A stretch of DNA of 64,000 nt from positions 46,775-110,774 of the forward strand of contig CACGZG010000004.1 of the NCBI GenBank assembly GCA_902577525.1, read 5' to 3'. The position numbers and the translations under genes were made by a program. The first letter of the stretch is position 1, and every line of letters starts with the position of its first letter. Shown in pieces: positions 36,257-46,173 of the stretch. The stretch comes from an uncultured Pelagibacteraceae bacterium. GTDB taxonomy: Bacteria > Pseudomonadota > Alphaproteobacteria > Pelagibacterales > Pelagibacteraceae. The notes under the pieces are model-generated. The model searched no databases. It was not told where the DNA came from and saw only the letters and a program-made list of their open reading frames with translations.

Positions 36257-37939
36257 ATGAGTGGAGTAAAGTCGGATATCCAAATAGCAAGAGAAGCAAA
36301 AATGCAGCCAATCAAAGATATTTTGGCTAAAATCAATGTACCAGATGAAAGTTCAGCATTTAGCCCAATGGGCAGACATATAGCCAAAATAAATTTAGAC
36401 TATTTAAATACTTTAAAAAAAAAGGACGGAAACTTAATTTTAGTAACTGCAATTACACCAACTCCTGCTGGAGAAGGTAAGACTACAACTTCGGTTGGGC
36501 TAAATGATGGATTAAATAAAATTGGAAAAAAATCTATTGTTTGTTTGAGAGAGCCAAGTCTTGGACCATCATTTGGTATGAAAGGCGGAGCTGCTGGGGG
36601 TGGGTATGCACAAGTAGTGCCAATGGAGCAAATAAATTTACATTTTACTGGCGATTTTCATGCAATAACTTCGGCTCACAATCTTTTATCTGCATTAATT
36701 GATAACCATATTTACTGGGGCAATAAACTTAATATTGATGTCAGAAGAGTTGTTTGGAAAAGAGTTATGGATATGAATGATAGATCTTTGAGATCTATAG
36801 TGGTTGATCTTGGTGGGGTTGCAAATGGATACCCTAGACAAGACGGTTTTGATATTACAGTTGCTTCTGAGATCATGGCAATCTTTTGTTTGGCAACTGA
36901 TTTGAAAGATTTAGAAAATAGAATTGGTAATATTACAATTGCTTATACAAGAGACAGGAAAGCAATTTATGCAAAAGATTTAAATGCTCAAGGTCCAATG
37001 ACTGTTCTTTTGAAAGAAGCAATTAGACCAAATGTGACTCAAACTTTAGAAAATAATCCTGCAATTATTCATGGAGGACCTTTTGCAAATATTGCACATG
37101 GTTGTAATTCTGTAATTGCAACGAAAGCAGGTCTTAAATTAGCTGATTATGTTGTAACAGAGGCTGGCTTTGGTGCAGATCTTGGAGCTGAAAAATTTTT
37201 AGATATAAAATGTAGAAAATCAGGAATTAAACCTGATTGTGTAGTTATAGTTGCTACTATTAGAGCCTTAAAAATGCACGGCGGTTTATCAAAAGAAGAA
37301 TTAAAAAAAGAAGATGTTAAAGCTCTAAAAAAGGGATTAGTAAATTTAGAAAGACATATTAACAACACTAGAAAGTTTGGTTTACCAGTTACTATTGCTG
37401 TAAATCACTTTATAACTGACACTGAGGAAGAAATGAAAACTTTACTTGATTTTTGTAAAACTCAGGGAGTTAAAGCATCAAAATGCACTCACTGGTCTAA
37501 TGGAAGTGAAGGTACAAAAGAATTAGCAAAAAATGTTGCTGAAATATGTGAAGATAAAAAAAATACATTTAAATATTTATATGAAGATAGTCTTCCATTA
37601 TTTAAAAAAATAGAAAAAATTGCACAAGAAATTTATCATGCAAGTGAAGTTGTAGCTGATACAAAAGTAAGACAACAATTAAAGGATTTTGAGGAGAAAG
37701 GTTACGGTAAGCTTCCAGTTTGTATTGCAAAAACTCAATATAGTTTTTCAACAGATCCAAATTTAAAAGGTGCGCCTACAGGACATGTTTTACCAGTTAG
37801 AGAAGTTAGATTGTCATCTGGTGCTGAATTTATTGTAGTTGTTTGTGGTGAGATAATGACTATGCCTGGTTTACCAAGAGTTCCAGCAGCCGACTCAATT
37901 AAACTCAATGATAAAGGTGATATTGAGGGTCTATTCTAA
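36257..37939 (+). CDS. fhs: Formate-tetrahydrofolate ligase
   Basis: A 560-residue Fhs of normal length. The ATP loop [16 protein letters not shown] (about 68-83) and the [22 protein letters not shown] stretch (about 98-119) are invariant features. It interconverts formate, THF and ATP with 10-formyl-THF. In a methylotrophy-like setting it probably runs towards formate and ATP, or recovers formate for purines. It converges with the gpsA-like gene, overlapping by 4 bases. Confidence 0.97.
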   Translation: MSGVKSDIQIAREAKMQPIKDILAKINVPDESSAFSPMGRHIAKINLDYLNTLKKKDGNLILVTAITPTPAGEGKTTTSVGLNDGLNKIGKKSIVCLREPSLGPSFGMKGGAAGGGYAQVVPMEQINLHFTGDFHAITSAHNLLSALIDNHIYWGNKLNIDVRRVVWKRVMDMNDRSLRSIVVDLGGVANGYPRQDGFDITVASEIMAIFCLATDLKDLENRIGNITIAYTRDRKAIYAKDLNAQGPMTVLLKEAIRPNVTQTLENNPAIIHGGPFANIAHGCNSVIATKAGLKLADYVVTEAGFGADLGAEKFLDIKCRKSGIKPDCVVIVATIRALKMHGGLSKEELKKEDVKALKKGLVNLERHINNTRKFGLPVTIAVNHFITDTEEEMKTLLDFCKTQGVKASKCTHWSNGSEGTKELAKNVAEICEDKKNTFKYLYEDSLPLFKKIEKIAQEIYHASEVVADTKVRQQLKDFEEKGYGKLPVCIAKTQYSFSTDPNLKGAPTGHVLPVREVRLSSGAEFIVVVCGEIMTMPGLPRVPAADSIKLNDKGDIEGLF

Positions 37940-38898
37940 ACTTTGATTTTAAGTTTTTTATTACCCTGAATAGTCCTTATTAAATTTATCATCAAAGGTA
38001 TTTTTTTTTTATTTATTTTTTTTAGAATAAAAGGTGCAATCTCTCTTGCTAATTGCTCACCCTCAACAGTATCATTTGGCATAAATTTTTTTTTGGCAGT
38101 TTTGAATGTATATCCCATACCGAGATATTCTCCCATTTTACTATTTCTACCTCCAGCTGCACTAACATATAGGTCTCCTGCTCCAGCAAGTCCTAAAGTA
38201 GTTTCTTCTTTGCCTTTAAAATATTTTGTTAAATATTTCATTTCTAAAATTGATTTCTGAAATAGATTTGATGAAGCATTTAAGCTTTGACCGGCACCAA
38301 TTATCATTGAATATATATTTTTTATTGCTGAACAAACCTCGACCCCAATAATATCTTTTGAGAATTCTGTAAGATAATAATTTGTTGAAATTCTTTTTCC
38401 AATTTTTTTAGCAAAATTAATATTTTTATTTGCAATAACTACGCTTGTTTGATTTTTTCTTGCTAATTCTTTTGCTAAACAAGGGCCTTTTAAAACTGAT
38501 ACATTCCTGATACCAGAATTTCTTCTTAGATTTTCTGAAATTGTTAAAATTTTTTTGCTTTTATTTAAATATTTTAGTCCTTTAGTGAGCACTAAAACAG
38601 GTGTCTTTATTTTTTTATCTTTTAATTTTTTACAAATAAAATCAATTCCTGGTAAACTTAAAGCAATTACCAATAAATCAAATTTTTCATTTAATAGATC
38701 ATTTGAAAATTTTCTAAATTTCAATTTTTTAGGTAGTTTAATCTTTAATGCTGAATGAAACTTTCTTTTTGAGGATAAGTCTTTTATAAATCTTTTTGAA
38801 TAAGGTTCAGTAATTGTCACATCATTTTTATTTTCTAGACACGGGATCGTAAAGGCTGATCCCATTGCTCCACCACCAATTATCAAAATTTTTTTCAT
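37936..38898 (-). CDS. GpsA-like NAD(P)-dependent glycerol-3-phosphate dehydrogenase
   Basis: A 320-residue protein with [16 protein letters not shown] at the N-terminus (NAD binding) and the GpsA core: [34 protein letters not shown] and [12 protein letters not shown]. Compared with GpsA, GPSFAxE is GPCLAKE and GLAGLGDL is GLAGAGDL, so substrate preference may differ. It may be a paralogue of the housekeeping GpsA acting on another phosphorylated 3-carbon compound. It is a single gene, divergent from tmm. Confidence 0.8.
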   Translation of the reverse strand: MKKILIIGGGAMGSAFTIPCLENKNDVTITEPYSKRFIKDLSSKRKFHSALKIKLPKKLKFRKFSNDLLNEKFDLLVIALSLPGIDFICKKLKDKKIKTPVLVLTKGLKYLNKSKKILTISENLRRNSGIRNVSVLKGPCLAKELARKNQTSVVIANKNINFAKKIGKRISTNYYLTEFSKDIIGVEVCSAIKNIYSMIIGAGQSLNASSNLFQKSILEMKYLTKYFKGKEETTLGLAGAGDLYVSAAGGRNSKMGEYLGMGYTFKTAKKKFMPNDTVEGEQLAREIAPFILKKINKKKIPLMINLIRTIQGNKKLKIKV

Positions 38899-39039
38899 AT
38901 ACTTAGCTTAAAAATTACATGTTTAATACAACACATACGAGAGAAAGTAATCTCAAATAATCTTAATTATAATGCAATATTTTATTTTAAATTTAAGTAA
39001 TTTGTTAGTAAAATAAATTCTAAAATTACAACGCATCTA

Positions 39040-40371
39040 ATGACTAAAGTAGCAATTATAGGAGCTGGACCATGTGGACTGTCGATGCTCAGAGCATTTG
39101 AGTTAGCTGAAAAAAATGGTGAGAAAATTCCTGAAATAGTTTGTTTTGAAAAACAAGAAGATTGGGGAGGATTATGGAACTATAATTGGAGAACTGGTTC
39201 TGATCAATATGGAGATCCCATACATAATAGTATGTACAGATATCTTTGGTCAAATGGACCAAAAGAATGTTTAGAGTTTGCAGATTATTCATTTGATGAA
39301 CACTTTGGAAAACCCATCCCTTCTTTTCCACCCAGAGCAGTTTTATATGACTATATCATTGGTAGATTAAACAAGGGAAAGATGAAAAGTAAAATTAAAT
39401 TCAATACTAGGGTAGTAGGGACAATATTTAAAAATGATAAATTTGAAATTAGTTATCAAGATAAAGTAAATGATAAAATTTTGAAAGATAATTTTGACTA
39501 TGTAGTTGTATCAACTGGTCATTTTTCAGTTCCATTTATTCCAGAATATAAAGGAATGAATTCATTTCCAGGGAGAATTATGCACTCTCATGATTTTAGA
39601 GATGCTGAGGAATTTAGAAATAAAAATGTAATTGTTTTAGGGAGTAGTTATTCTGCAGAAGATGTTGCGCTCCAATGCAACAAGTACGGGGCCAAAAGTG
39701 TAACAATAGGATACAGACATAATCCTATGGGATTTAAATGGCCAAAAGGAATGAAAGAAGTTCATTACCTTGATAAATTAGAAGGTAAAAAAGCAATTTT
39801 TAAAGATGGTACAGAACAAGAAGCAGATGTTGTAATTTTATGTACTGGTTATCTTCATCATTTTCCTTTTTTAGAAGAGAGTTTACAATTAAAAACTAGA
39901 AATAGATTATACCCACCAAAACTATACAAAGGAGTTGTTTGGCAGAATAATCACAAACTTTTATATCTTGGCATGCAAGATCAATTTCATACATTTAATA
40001 TGTTTGATTGTCAGGCTTGGTACGCAAGAGATGTAATAATGAATAAAATTAAAATACCTAATGAGAAAGAAATTGAGAGTGATATTAATAAATGGGTTAC
40101 TTTAGAAGAAAAATTAGAAAATCCAGATCAAATGATTGATTTTCAAACTGAATATACAAAAGAGCTTCATGAAATGTCAGATTATCCAAAAATAGATTTT
40201 GAATTGATAAGAAAACATTTTAAAGAATGGGAACATCACAAAGTCGAAGATATACTTACTTATAGAAACAAATCTTTCTCTTCACCTGTAACAGGATCTG
40301 TTGCACCAATTCATCATACTCCATGGGCAAATGCTATGGATGACTCATTGAAATCTTTCTTAGATAAATAA
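39040..40371 (+). CDS. tmm: Trimethylamine monooxygenase (flavin-containing monooxygenase)
   Basis: A 443-residue bacterial FMO. VAIIGAGPCGLSML (FAD) at residues 3-16, the FMO fingerprint FPGRIMHSHDF at about 178-188 (FxGxxxHSHxF), and GSSYSAEDV (NADPH) at about 204-212. Length and sequence match SAR11 Tmm, which oxidises trimethylamine to TMAO with NADPH and O2. It is divergent from the gpsA-like gene and sits next to the TMAO transporter and demethylase, so the function is well supported by context. Confidence 0.93.
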   Translation: MTKVAIIGAGPCGLSMLRAFELAEKNGEKIPEIVCFEKQEDWGGLWNYNWRTGSDQYGDPIHNSMYRYLWSNGPKECLEFADYSFDEHFGKPIPSFPPRAVLYDYIIGRLNKGKMKSKIKFNTRVVGTIFKNDKFEISYQDKVNDKILKDNFDYVVVSTGHFSVPFIPEYKGMNSFPGRIMHSHDFRDAEEFRNKNVIVLGSSYSAEDVALQCNKYGAKSVTIGYRHNPMGFKWPKGMKEVHYLDKLEGKKAIFKDGTEQEADVVILCTGYLHHFPFLEESLQLKTRNRLYPPKLYKGVVWQNNHKLLYLGMQDQFHTFNMFDCQAWYARDVIMNKIKIPNEKEIESDINKWVTLEEKLENPDQMIDFQTEYTKELHEMSDYPKIDFELIRKHFKEWEHHKVEDILTYRNKSFSSPVTGSVAPIHHTPWANAMDDSLKSFLDK

Positions 40372-40378
40372 ATTAGAA

Positions 40379-42532
40379 TTAATCAATACCAAGGTGTTTT
40401 TTTCTTTTTTGAACGTAAGCTCTAATTAAATTATCAAATATTAAAGCTATAAAAGCTACGCAAATACCAAGTGTTAATCCAATACCCGCACCTTTTTTAT
40501 CTGATAATGCTTTTAAAATATATTGACCTAAATCTTCTGTACCTATAAATGCTCCAATAATTACCATAAACAATGCAAATACAATAGTTTGGTTTATACC
40601 AAGCATCATGTGTGGGAATGCCAAAGGAAATTCTATTTTAGTCAATCTTTGAAATTTATTTACGCCAGACATAGTTGCTGCATCATGTAAACCAGCTGGG
40701 ACACTTCGTAATCCCTCAATTGTGTATCTTGTTGCAGGTATTGTCGCATAAACTATTACTGCAATAAGCACTGATGTGTCAGTAATACCAAATAACATCA
40801 TTACTGGAATTAAATATACAAATGATGGGAATGTTTGAAATATATCACAAACACCTAACATAAAATTTGCTGAATGTTTATTTTGAAAACATAATGTTCC
40901 TACCGTAAATCCAATAATACAAGAGACAATTACACCAAAAGTTGCCATATATGCTGTAACTAAAGCTCTATCCCACCATGGACTTAACGCGATAAATAAA
41001 GTTAAAGCACAAACCACCAAAGCAGAACGTATCCCGCCAATTAAATATCCTGCACCAACCACTAAAACTATTGTAGCTATTGCTGGCATCCTTAAATACA
41101 GTGCTCTCATTGGTTGAAGAACCTCTTTAATTAACCAAGTATTGAATGCTTTTATATAAACAAAAAAAGTATCAAAAATCCAATCTACGCCTTTATTCCA
41201 AAAATCTGCAGTTGATATTCCTTTGTTATGTGGAATTTCAAATAAATAATTAAAAGTACCTTTGAATAAGAAAGTTCCAACATAAGAAAGTATTATTCCA
41301 ACAACAAATATAACACCAAAAAATATAAGATTTTTGTTTTTTTGATAGAATGTAAGATTACCAAAATAGTCTGTTTGCTTATTAGCCCATGCTAGAGACA
41401 TCTTGTCTAGTAGAATTGCAATTAAACTAATACACAAGCCTGCCTCTAAAGCTAATCCAATATTCAATTGGTTTAATGCTAATAATAAATTAAAACCTAA
41501 ACCTTTTGCACCAATAAAGGCTGAAATAACTGCCATCGAAAAGCACACCATAATGACTTGATTTACTCCAATTAAAATATCTCGCCTAGCAGTTGGAATT
41601 AATACCTTAAACATTAATTGAAAATTATTGCAGCCACTCATCCTTCCTGCTTCAATAACTTCTGGGGGCACTGCCCTTAAGCCCAATAGAGTTAATAATA
41701 TCATCGGTGGAATTGCTACAACCATTGTAATAATTACAGCAGCATGATCACCCACTCCAAACAAAACTAGTGCTGGAACCAATACTGCATATTGTGGCAT
41801 TGTTTGCATCACAAGCAATATTGGATATAAAGCTTTCTCTACACGTTTACTTTTAAAGGCTGCTATTCCTAAACCTAAACCAAAAATAAAGGATAATGGA
41901 GCAGCAACCAATATGAAAGATAAAGTTTGCATAGAAGGCTTCCATTGACCAAATACAGAAATGTAAACCATTGTAAGCCCAGCAAACAAGGCTAGACCTT
42001 TGCCACTTAGCTTATAAGAAAGTAATGCTGCACCGGCTGCAACAATAGTCCAAGGTAATCCTGGTAATTCAGCCCAAGGGTTTTTATCTATCCAGTCCCA
42101 ACTAGTAAAAGCAACAATAGTTTCAAGACCACCTAATAAAATCTCTCTTATTAATTCTATTAAAAAAGTCATAAAGGCAGTCAAATTTCTACTAATTTGT
42201 AAAACTATAGGACGACTTTTAAATTCTTGTGTATCTTCATTCCAAACTTCAATTGGCATCCACTCATTCATCAAGAAAAATAAAGAGTCATTAATCCAAA
42301 TTGGTAACCATCCAAGCAATGGAGGTAACCTCCAGAAGACATCAAAAGCATAATATCTAACCTCTTTACCTAAAAATACGTAACTACTTTGATTTGGATC
42401 TTTGACGAATTCTGCTTGACCTCGAATGAATTTATATGTTTCGGGAACTTCGATTGCAAAACATAAGGAAAAAAATACAACTAATAAAAATAACCATTGA
42501 AATGTTTTTGGATATTTCTTTAAGAGTTCCAT
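40379..42532 (-). CDS. tmoW: TMAO ABC transporter permease (fused double permease)
   Basis: A 717-residue protein made of two ProW/OpuAB-type permease domains. The first coupling motif is EAGRMSGCNNFQLMFKVLIP (about 297-316) and the second DAATMSGVNKFQRLTKIEFP (about 619-638). It forms the inner membrane channel of TmoXWV. Three bases separate it from tmoV. Both halves are near-complete, giving about twelve to fourteen helices. Confidence 0.92.
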   Translation of the reverse strand: MELLKKYPKTFQWLFLLVVFFSLCFAIEVPETYKFIRGQAEFVKDPNQSSYVFLGKEVRYYAFDVFWRLPPLLGWLPIWINDSLFFLMNEWMPIEVWNEDTQEFKSRPIVLQISRNLTAFMTFLIELIREILLGGLETIVAFTSWDWIDKNPWAELPGLPWTIVAAGAALLSYKLSGKGLALFAGLTMVYISVFGQWKPSMQTLSFILVAAPLSFIFGLGLGIAAFKSKRVEKALYPILLVMQTMPQYAVLVPALVLFGVGDHAAVIITMVVAIPPMILLTLLGLRAVPPEVIEAGRMSGCNNFQLMFKVLIPTARRDILIGVNQVIMVCFSMAVISAFIGAKGLGFNLLLALNQLNIGLALEAGLCISLIAILLDKMSLAWANKQTDYFGNLTFYQKNKNLIFFGVIFVVGIILSYVGTFLFKGTFNYLFEIPHNKGISTADFWNKGVDWIFDTFFVYIKAFNTWLIKEVLQPMRALYLRMPAIATIVLVVGAGYLIGGIRSALVVCALTLFIALSPWWDRALVTAYMATFGVIVSCIIGFTVGTLCFQNKHSANFMLGVCDIFQTFPSFVYLIPVMMLFGITDTSVLIAVIVYATIPATRYTIEGLRSVPAGLHDAATMSGVNKFQRLTKIEFPLAFPHMMLGINQTIVFALFMVIIGAFIGTEDLGQYILKALSDKKGAGIGLTLGICVAFIALIFDNLIRAYVQKRKKHLGID

Positions 42533-42535
42533 AAT

Positions 42536-43564
42536 TTAATTACTATTTTTCCTTGCTCCAAAAACGGTGTTGATTATTTTAGTTGGATTAATAGAGCCAA
42601 TAATTTCATTATTACTATTAACTACAGCGACAGATTTTTCTTGGGTGAGAATTTTTTCAGCAACATTCTCTATTATTTCATCTTTTGAAACTTTTAAATC
42701 ACCAAGGTTGTCTTTAGATTTGTCCATTACATCTTCAATTAATAAGACTTTTTCTCTAGGGACTTCCTCTGTAAACTTCCTTACATATTCCGTAGCTGGG
42801 TTTAAAACTATATTGGCAGGTGTATCTAGCTGTTCAATTATCCCATCTTTCATAATTGCAATCCGGTCAGCAAGTTTTAAGGCCTCATCAAAATCGTGTG
42901 TGATAAACATAATTGTTTTTTGTAACTTGTCTTGAAGTCTCAAAAACTCATCTTGCATTTCTTTTCTAATTAATGGATCCAAAGCTGAGAAAGGCTCATC
43001 CAAAAACCAAATATCAGGCTCAACAGCTAAAGATCTTGCGATACCTACTCTTTGTTGCTGTCCTCCAGAAAGTTCTCTTGGAAAATAGTTTTCTCTGCCA
43101 TCTAGACCGACTAGTTTAACCATATTCATTGCTTTACTAATGCTTTCTTCAGTTTTCACCCCTTTAATTTGAAGTGGAAAAGCAATATTTTCAACGACAG
43201 TTTTGTGTGGGAGTAAAGCAAAGCTTTGAAAAACCATTCCCATTTTATTTCTTCTTAGATCTATGAGGTCTTTGTTGTTTAACTTTAATAAATCTTGACC
43301 TTCTATAAAAATTTTTCCACCTGTTGCGTCTGTTAATCTTGAGATACACCTTAATAAAGTTGACTTTCCTGAACCAGATAAACCCATAACAACTAACATC
43401 TCTCCTTTTGAAACTTCAAAAGAAGCATTGTTCACACCAACGATACATCCATTTTCTTGAAAAGTTTTTGCATCAACATTGCCATTAGACTCTTGTAGCA
43501 TTTTTTGCGCATTCGCTCCAAAAATTTTATATACGTTTTCACATTTGATTACTGGCTCAGACAT
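42536..43564 (-). CDS. tmoV: TMAO ABC transporter ATP-binding protein
   Basis: A 342-residue OpuAA/ProV-type ATPase. Walker A GLSGSGKST (about 61-69), signature ELSGGQQQR (about 160-168) and Walker B WFLDEPFSALD (about 181-191). A C-terminal domain of about 80 residues resembles the regulatory CBS region of ProV but is truncated. It powers TMAO uptake with TmoX and TmoW. A 10-base G run (sense strand) lies in its leader. Confidence 0.92.
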   Translation of the reverse strand: MSEPVIKCENVYKIFGANAQKMLQESNGNVDAKTFQENGCIVGVNNASFEVSKGEMLVVMGLSGSGKSTLLRCISRLTDATGGKIFIEGQDLLKLNNKDLIDLRRNKMGMVFQSFALLPHKTVVENIAFPLQIKGVKTEESISKAMNMVKLVGLDGRENYFPRELSGGQQQRVGIARSLAVEPDIWFLDEPFSALDPLIRKEMQDEFLRLQDKLQKTIMFITHDFDEALKLADRIAIMKDGIIEQLDTPANIVLNPATEYVRKFTEEVPREKVLLIEDVMDKSKDNLGDLKVSKDEIIENVAEKILTQEKSVAVVNSNNEIIGSINPTKIINTVFGARKNSN

Positions 43565-43621
43565 AAAATTTAATTAAGTTATATGAAATTCAGATAAAAT
43601 TAAATCTATAATATTGTTACT

Positions 43622-43631
43622 CCCCCCCCCC
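43622..43631. repeat. C10/G10 homopolymer tract upstream of tmoV
   Basis: Ten consecutive C on the plus strand (G on the coding strand) immediately after the stop codon of the hypothetical gene, about 57 bases before tmoV. A pure G/C run of this length is exceptional in such AT-rich DNA. It may be a slippage-prone tract able to vary in length or affect tmoV expression, or an assembly problem. Confidence 0.8.
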
Positions 43632-44182
43632 TAAAAATTTTTAATAAAGTAAACTCTAGTATCAATTCCAGTACTTAAAAAACTTAATACTTCTCCACTA
43701 ACACTCACAGACTCGTTTACCCCAACATTATCTCCACTTACAGAAAAACCTGCGAAACACTTATTTTTTTCTTCATCCCATTTTACAAATGTTTCATCAA
43801 TTTTATTTCCATTTATTGTATAAATTTCATGTGCTCTAAAATTAAGAAAATTTGCTCCCATTATTGCGCGTTGAGGAATTAACTTTGTGGCTTTACAAAC
43901 TTGTTCATAAACTTCATCTGTTAACCTGTAATGATCTGTGCCATCAAAAGTTACTAATATTCCTGAAGGAAGTTTAGAAATTAATTCACTTAGTTTCTTT
44001 TCTTTAGCGATCCTCTCTTCTTCAAGTTTCATTTTTCTAACAAGTTCATCACCGCCACCAAACATAATATTCAAAACAGAAAAAGAAAGAAATATGATAA
44101 GAACTATTAACACTAACCCTAAAAATTGTTTTATAGTATCTGGTAAATATTTAATTTTGTCTAAATAATTTTCTTTTGACAT
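43631..44182 (-). CDS. Hypothetical membrane-anchored protein in the tmo operon
   Basis: A 183-residue protein with one N-terminal membrane helix (LGLVLIVLIIFLSFSVLNI, about 21-39), a charged coiled-coil-like stretch (MKLEEERIAKEKKLSE) and a periplasmic-looking domain. No family is recognised. It sits between a MORN-repeat gene (adjoining with no gap) and tmoV on the same strand, ending on the poly-G tract. It may modify or be regulated with transport. Confidence 0.6.
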   Translation of the reverse strand: MSKENYLDKIKYLPDTIKQFLGLVLIVLIIFLSFSVLNIMFGGGDELVRKMKLEEERIAKEKKLSELISKLPSGILVTFDGTDHYRLTDEVYEQVCKATKLIPQRAIMGANFLNFRAHEIYTINGNKIDETFVKWDEEKNKCFAGFSVSGDNVGVNESVSVSGEVLSFLSTGIDTRVYFIKNF

Positions 44183-44560
44183 TTATTTTTGTAACTTTCC
44201 ATTTTTCCATAAGCCAGTTTTTTGAGTGCCATCTGACCAAGTAAAAGTTCCTTTTCCATTCATGAATCCTTTTGCCCATTCACCTTCATAAGTTGAACCA
44301 TCAGGAAAGGTCAGAACACCTAGTCCACTCCATTCACTATTTTTGAACTCACCTTTATAAATGTATCCATTGGGCCAAGTTTCAACACCTTGACCGTTTT
44401 TTTTTGTACCCACCCATTCTCCTTCATAAGTAGTTTTATCTGTATAAACCCATTTGCCATAACCATTTTCACAATTTCCTTCTTTACAACCAGTGCTTCG
44501 TGCTAATGCAATTGATGAAATTAATAAACTTAAAATTATGCTGAAGAGATATTTTTTCAT
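44183..44560 (-). CDS. MORN-repeat protein, exported
   Basis: A 125-residue protein with a signal peptide (about 1-20, ending ALARS) and four to five MORN repeats: GYGKWVYTDKTTYEGEWV, GQGVETWPNGYIYKGEFK, GLGVLTFPDGSTYEGEWA and GKGTFTWSDGTQKTGLWK. Repeats occupy about residues 30-125. MORN proteins bind lipids or proteins at membranes. Its place between tmoX and tmoV is unusual for a transporter operon. A hypothetical gene directly follows. Confidence 0.85.
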   Translation of the reverse strand: MKKYLFSIILSLLISSIALARSTGCKEGNCENGYGKWVYTDKTTYEGEWVGTKKNGQGVETWPNGYIYKGEFKNSEWSGLGVLTFPDGSTYEGEWAKGFMNGKGTFTWSDGTQKTGLWKNGKLQK

Positions 44561-44594
44561 AATAATATTTTACACAAAATTTACTAAAAAAAAA

Positions 44595-45071
44595 TCAGAC
44601 TTTTTGGTCAAGTTTGATACATGAATATATAGAAATATATTTTTCTGTATTTTCGCTTTTTATATTTTTTGTAATTTCGTGGATTAATTCTCCTGTTTTT
44701 CTGGTTATAATACCTGACTCAGAATAATTTTTTTCTCGATCAATTGATTTAAACAAAACTACATCTTTGTTTACAACTTTCACATTTAATTTAGCTGACT
44801 GTGAAAGAAATAAGGATAATCCTTTGATTAAAAGTGTATCAGGTTTTTTTGATGAAATTTTGAATTTATCTAAACTCTTTTCATTTAAATCTTTAGCTAA
44901 AAAAGTTTGAAAATTAAATTCCGAATTTTTAATTATTTTTTTCTCTAAATTACAAATAAACTCTAGATCAATATTTTCATTTATACTCACATCTTTTGCT
45001 AATGTTTGATTAAAAAACAATAAACTAAGGAATATAACTAAAAAATATTTTATCATTTTATTTTGCTTCAA
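44595..45071 (-). CDS. Exported hypothetical protein in the tmo operon
   Basis: A 158-residue protein with an N-terminal signal (about 1-25, ending TLAKD). It is not similar to any family I can name. Two Cys (FICNLE and YSCIKL) near the ends of the mature part could form a disulfide. Its start lies just inside the terminator after tmoX, so it may be expressed by read-through or from its own promoter. Confidence 0.6.
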   Translation of the reverse strand: MKQNKMIKYFLVIFLSLLFFNQTLAKDVSINENIDLEFICNLEKKIIKNSEFNFQTFLAKDLNEKSLDKFKISSKKPDTLLIKGLSLFLSQSAKLNVKVVNKDVVLFKSIDREKNYSESGIITRKTGELIHEITKNIKSENTEKYISIYSCIKLDQKV

Positions 45072-45105
45072 AAAAAAATCTCCCCCAACATTGTTGGGAG
45101 AGATT
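45070..45105 (-). terminator. Strong terminator/attenuator between tmoX and downstream genes
   Basis: On the minus strand, AATCTCTCCCAACAA pairs with TGTTGGGGGAGATT and is followed by at least 8 T. It is 24 bases after the tmoX stop codon. It would release most transcripts after tmoX and allow only partial read-through to the downstream genes, so the binding protein is made in excess. Confidence 0.88.
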
Positions 45106-45128
45106 TAAAGATTAAATAGCTCTTTACC

Positions 45129-46073
45129 TTATTTAGTAAAAGCTTTCCAAACTTTCTCGTTATCTTTCAGCCATTTTTTAGCTGCATCCTCGTGAGTCAT
45201 TTTGTCGATGTCAACTAAAGCTGCCATTGCACCAATTTGACTTGTTGAGAAAGAAAGTTTTTTAAACATTTTAGCTGCATCTGGATGAGTTTTTGGAAAA
45301 TCAGCATTAACTGCTTTCTTCAAATAACCATCTGGAGAACCACATTTTCCATCTCCACCATCTTCTGGTCTGCAACCAGCTGTGTACGGAGGAAAGTCGA
45401 TAAATGTAAAACCAGCACCATCAGTAAAATTAGGTGTCCAGTTAAATATAATTGTTCCTCTTCCCTCTTTTTCAGCTGCTGCTAACTCCGCCCAGAGTGC
45501 ATCAGCACTTCCAGCAAATTTAACCCACCAAAGATCTCCTAAACCTAAAGCGTCAACCCTTTGTGGAATTAAGTCACCATGCCAAGTTTGTGGACCTTCC
45601 AACATTCTTCCTTTTCCGTTTGGAGAGTCAGGTGTTGTAAAGTTTTTTGCACAATCTGGATTTTTTAGAGCTGTCCAATCAGGTAATCCTGGACATAGTC
45701 CTTTTTCAGCAACCCAGTTAGGATAACCCATATCCTCGAGTGTTCTTGCTTCATGGTCACCCCAATCAAGCAATCCACCTTTATCTAATGCGGTTGTGAA
45801 AGATTTACCAAAAGCAGATTCCCATACCTCGTGAGATATAGTTACGTCACCAATTCTAATTGACTCGTAAACTGCCTGTGAGTCAGCATTCACGTATTTA
45901 ACGTTATTACCCATGCTTTCCATTATTCCACCGATAACATAAGCCATTACAATTTGACTTGACCAGTTATGAGTTGGGATAACGATGGGCTTTTTGCTAT
46001 CTGCATTTGATAAACCAGCAAAACTTGCTACCGAGATTACAACTGCAGAAATTAATGATATTATTTTTCGCAT
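45129..46073 (-). CDS. tmoX: TMAO-binding periplasmic protein
   Basis: A 314-residue OpuAC/ProX-type solute-binding protein. A signal peptide (about 1-24) precedes the start KPIVIPTHNWSSQIVMAYVIG. A Trp-rich pocket is visible (NWSSQI, HEVWESAFG, LGDLWWVKF, FNWTPNF), typical for quaternary ammonium and TMAO binding. A good AAGGGG ribosome site is found before ATG. It is divergent from tdm by 100 bases and adjacent to tmm, which makes TMAO the best substrate prediction; choline-type substrates are an alternative. Confidence 0.9.
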   Translation of the reverse strand: MRKIISLISAVVISVASFAGLSNADSKKPIVIPTHNWSSQIVMAYVIGGIMESMGNNVKYVNADSQAVYESIRIGDVTISHEVWESAFGKSFTTALDKGGLLDWGDHEARTLEDMGYPNWVAEKGLCPGLPDWTALKNPDCAKNFTTPDSPNGKGRMLEGPQTWHGDLIPQRVDALGLGDLWWVKFAGSADALWAELAAAEKEGRGTIIFNWTPNFTDGAGFTFIDFPPYTAGCRPEDGGDGKCGSPDGYLKKAVNADFPKTHPDAAKMFKKLSFSTSQIGAMAALVDIDKMTHEDAAKKWLKDNEKVWKAFTK

Positions 46074-46173
46074 TTATTCCCCTTTCTTAATATTAAGTAG
46101 CTTTAGTATGTGCTTAAGTAAAATGATAGTCAACTACTAGATATTTATATAATATAACAATAGATTATATAAA

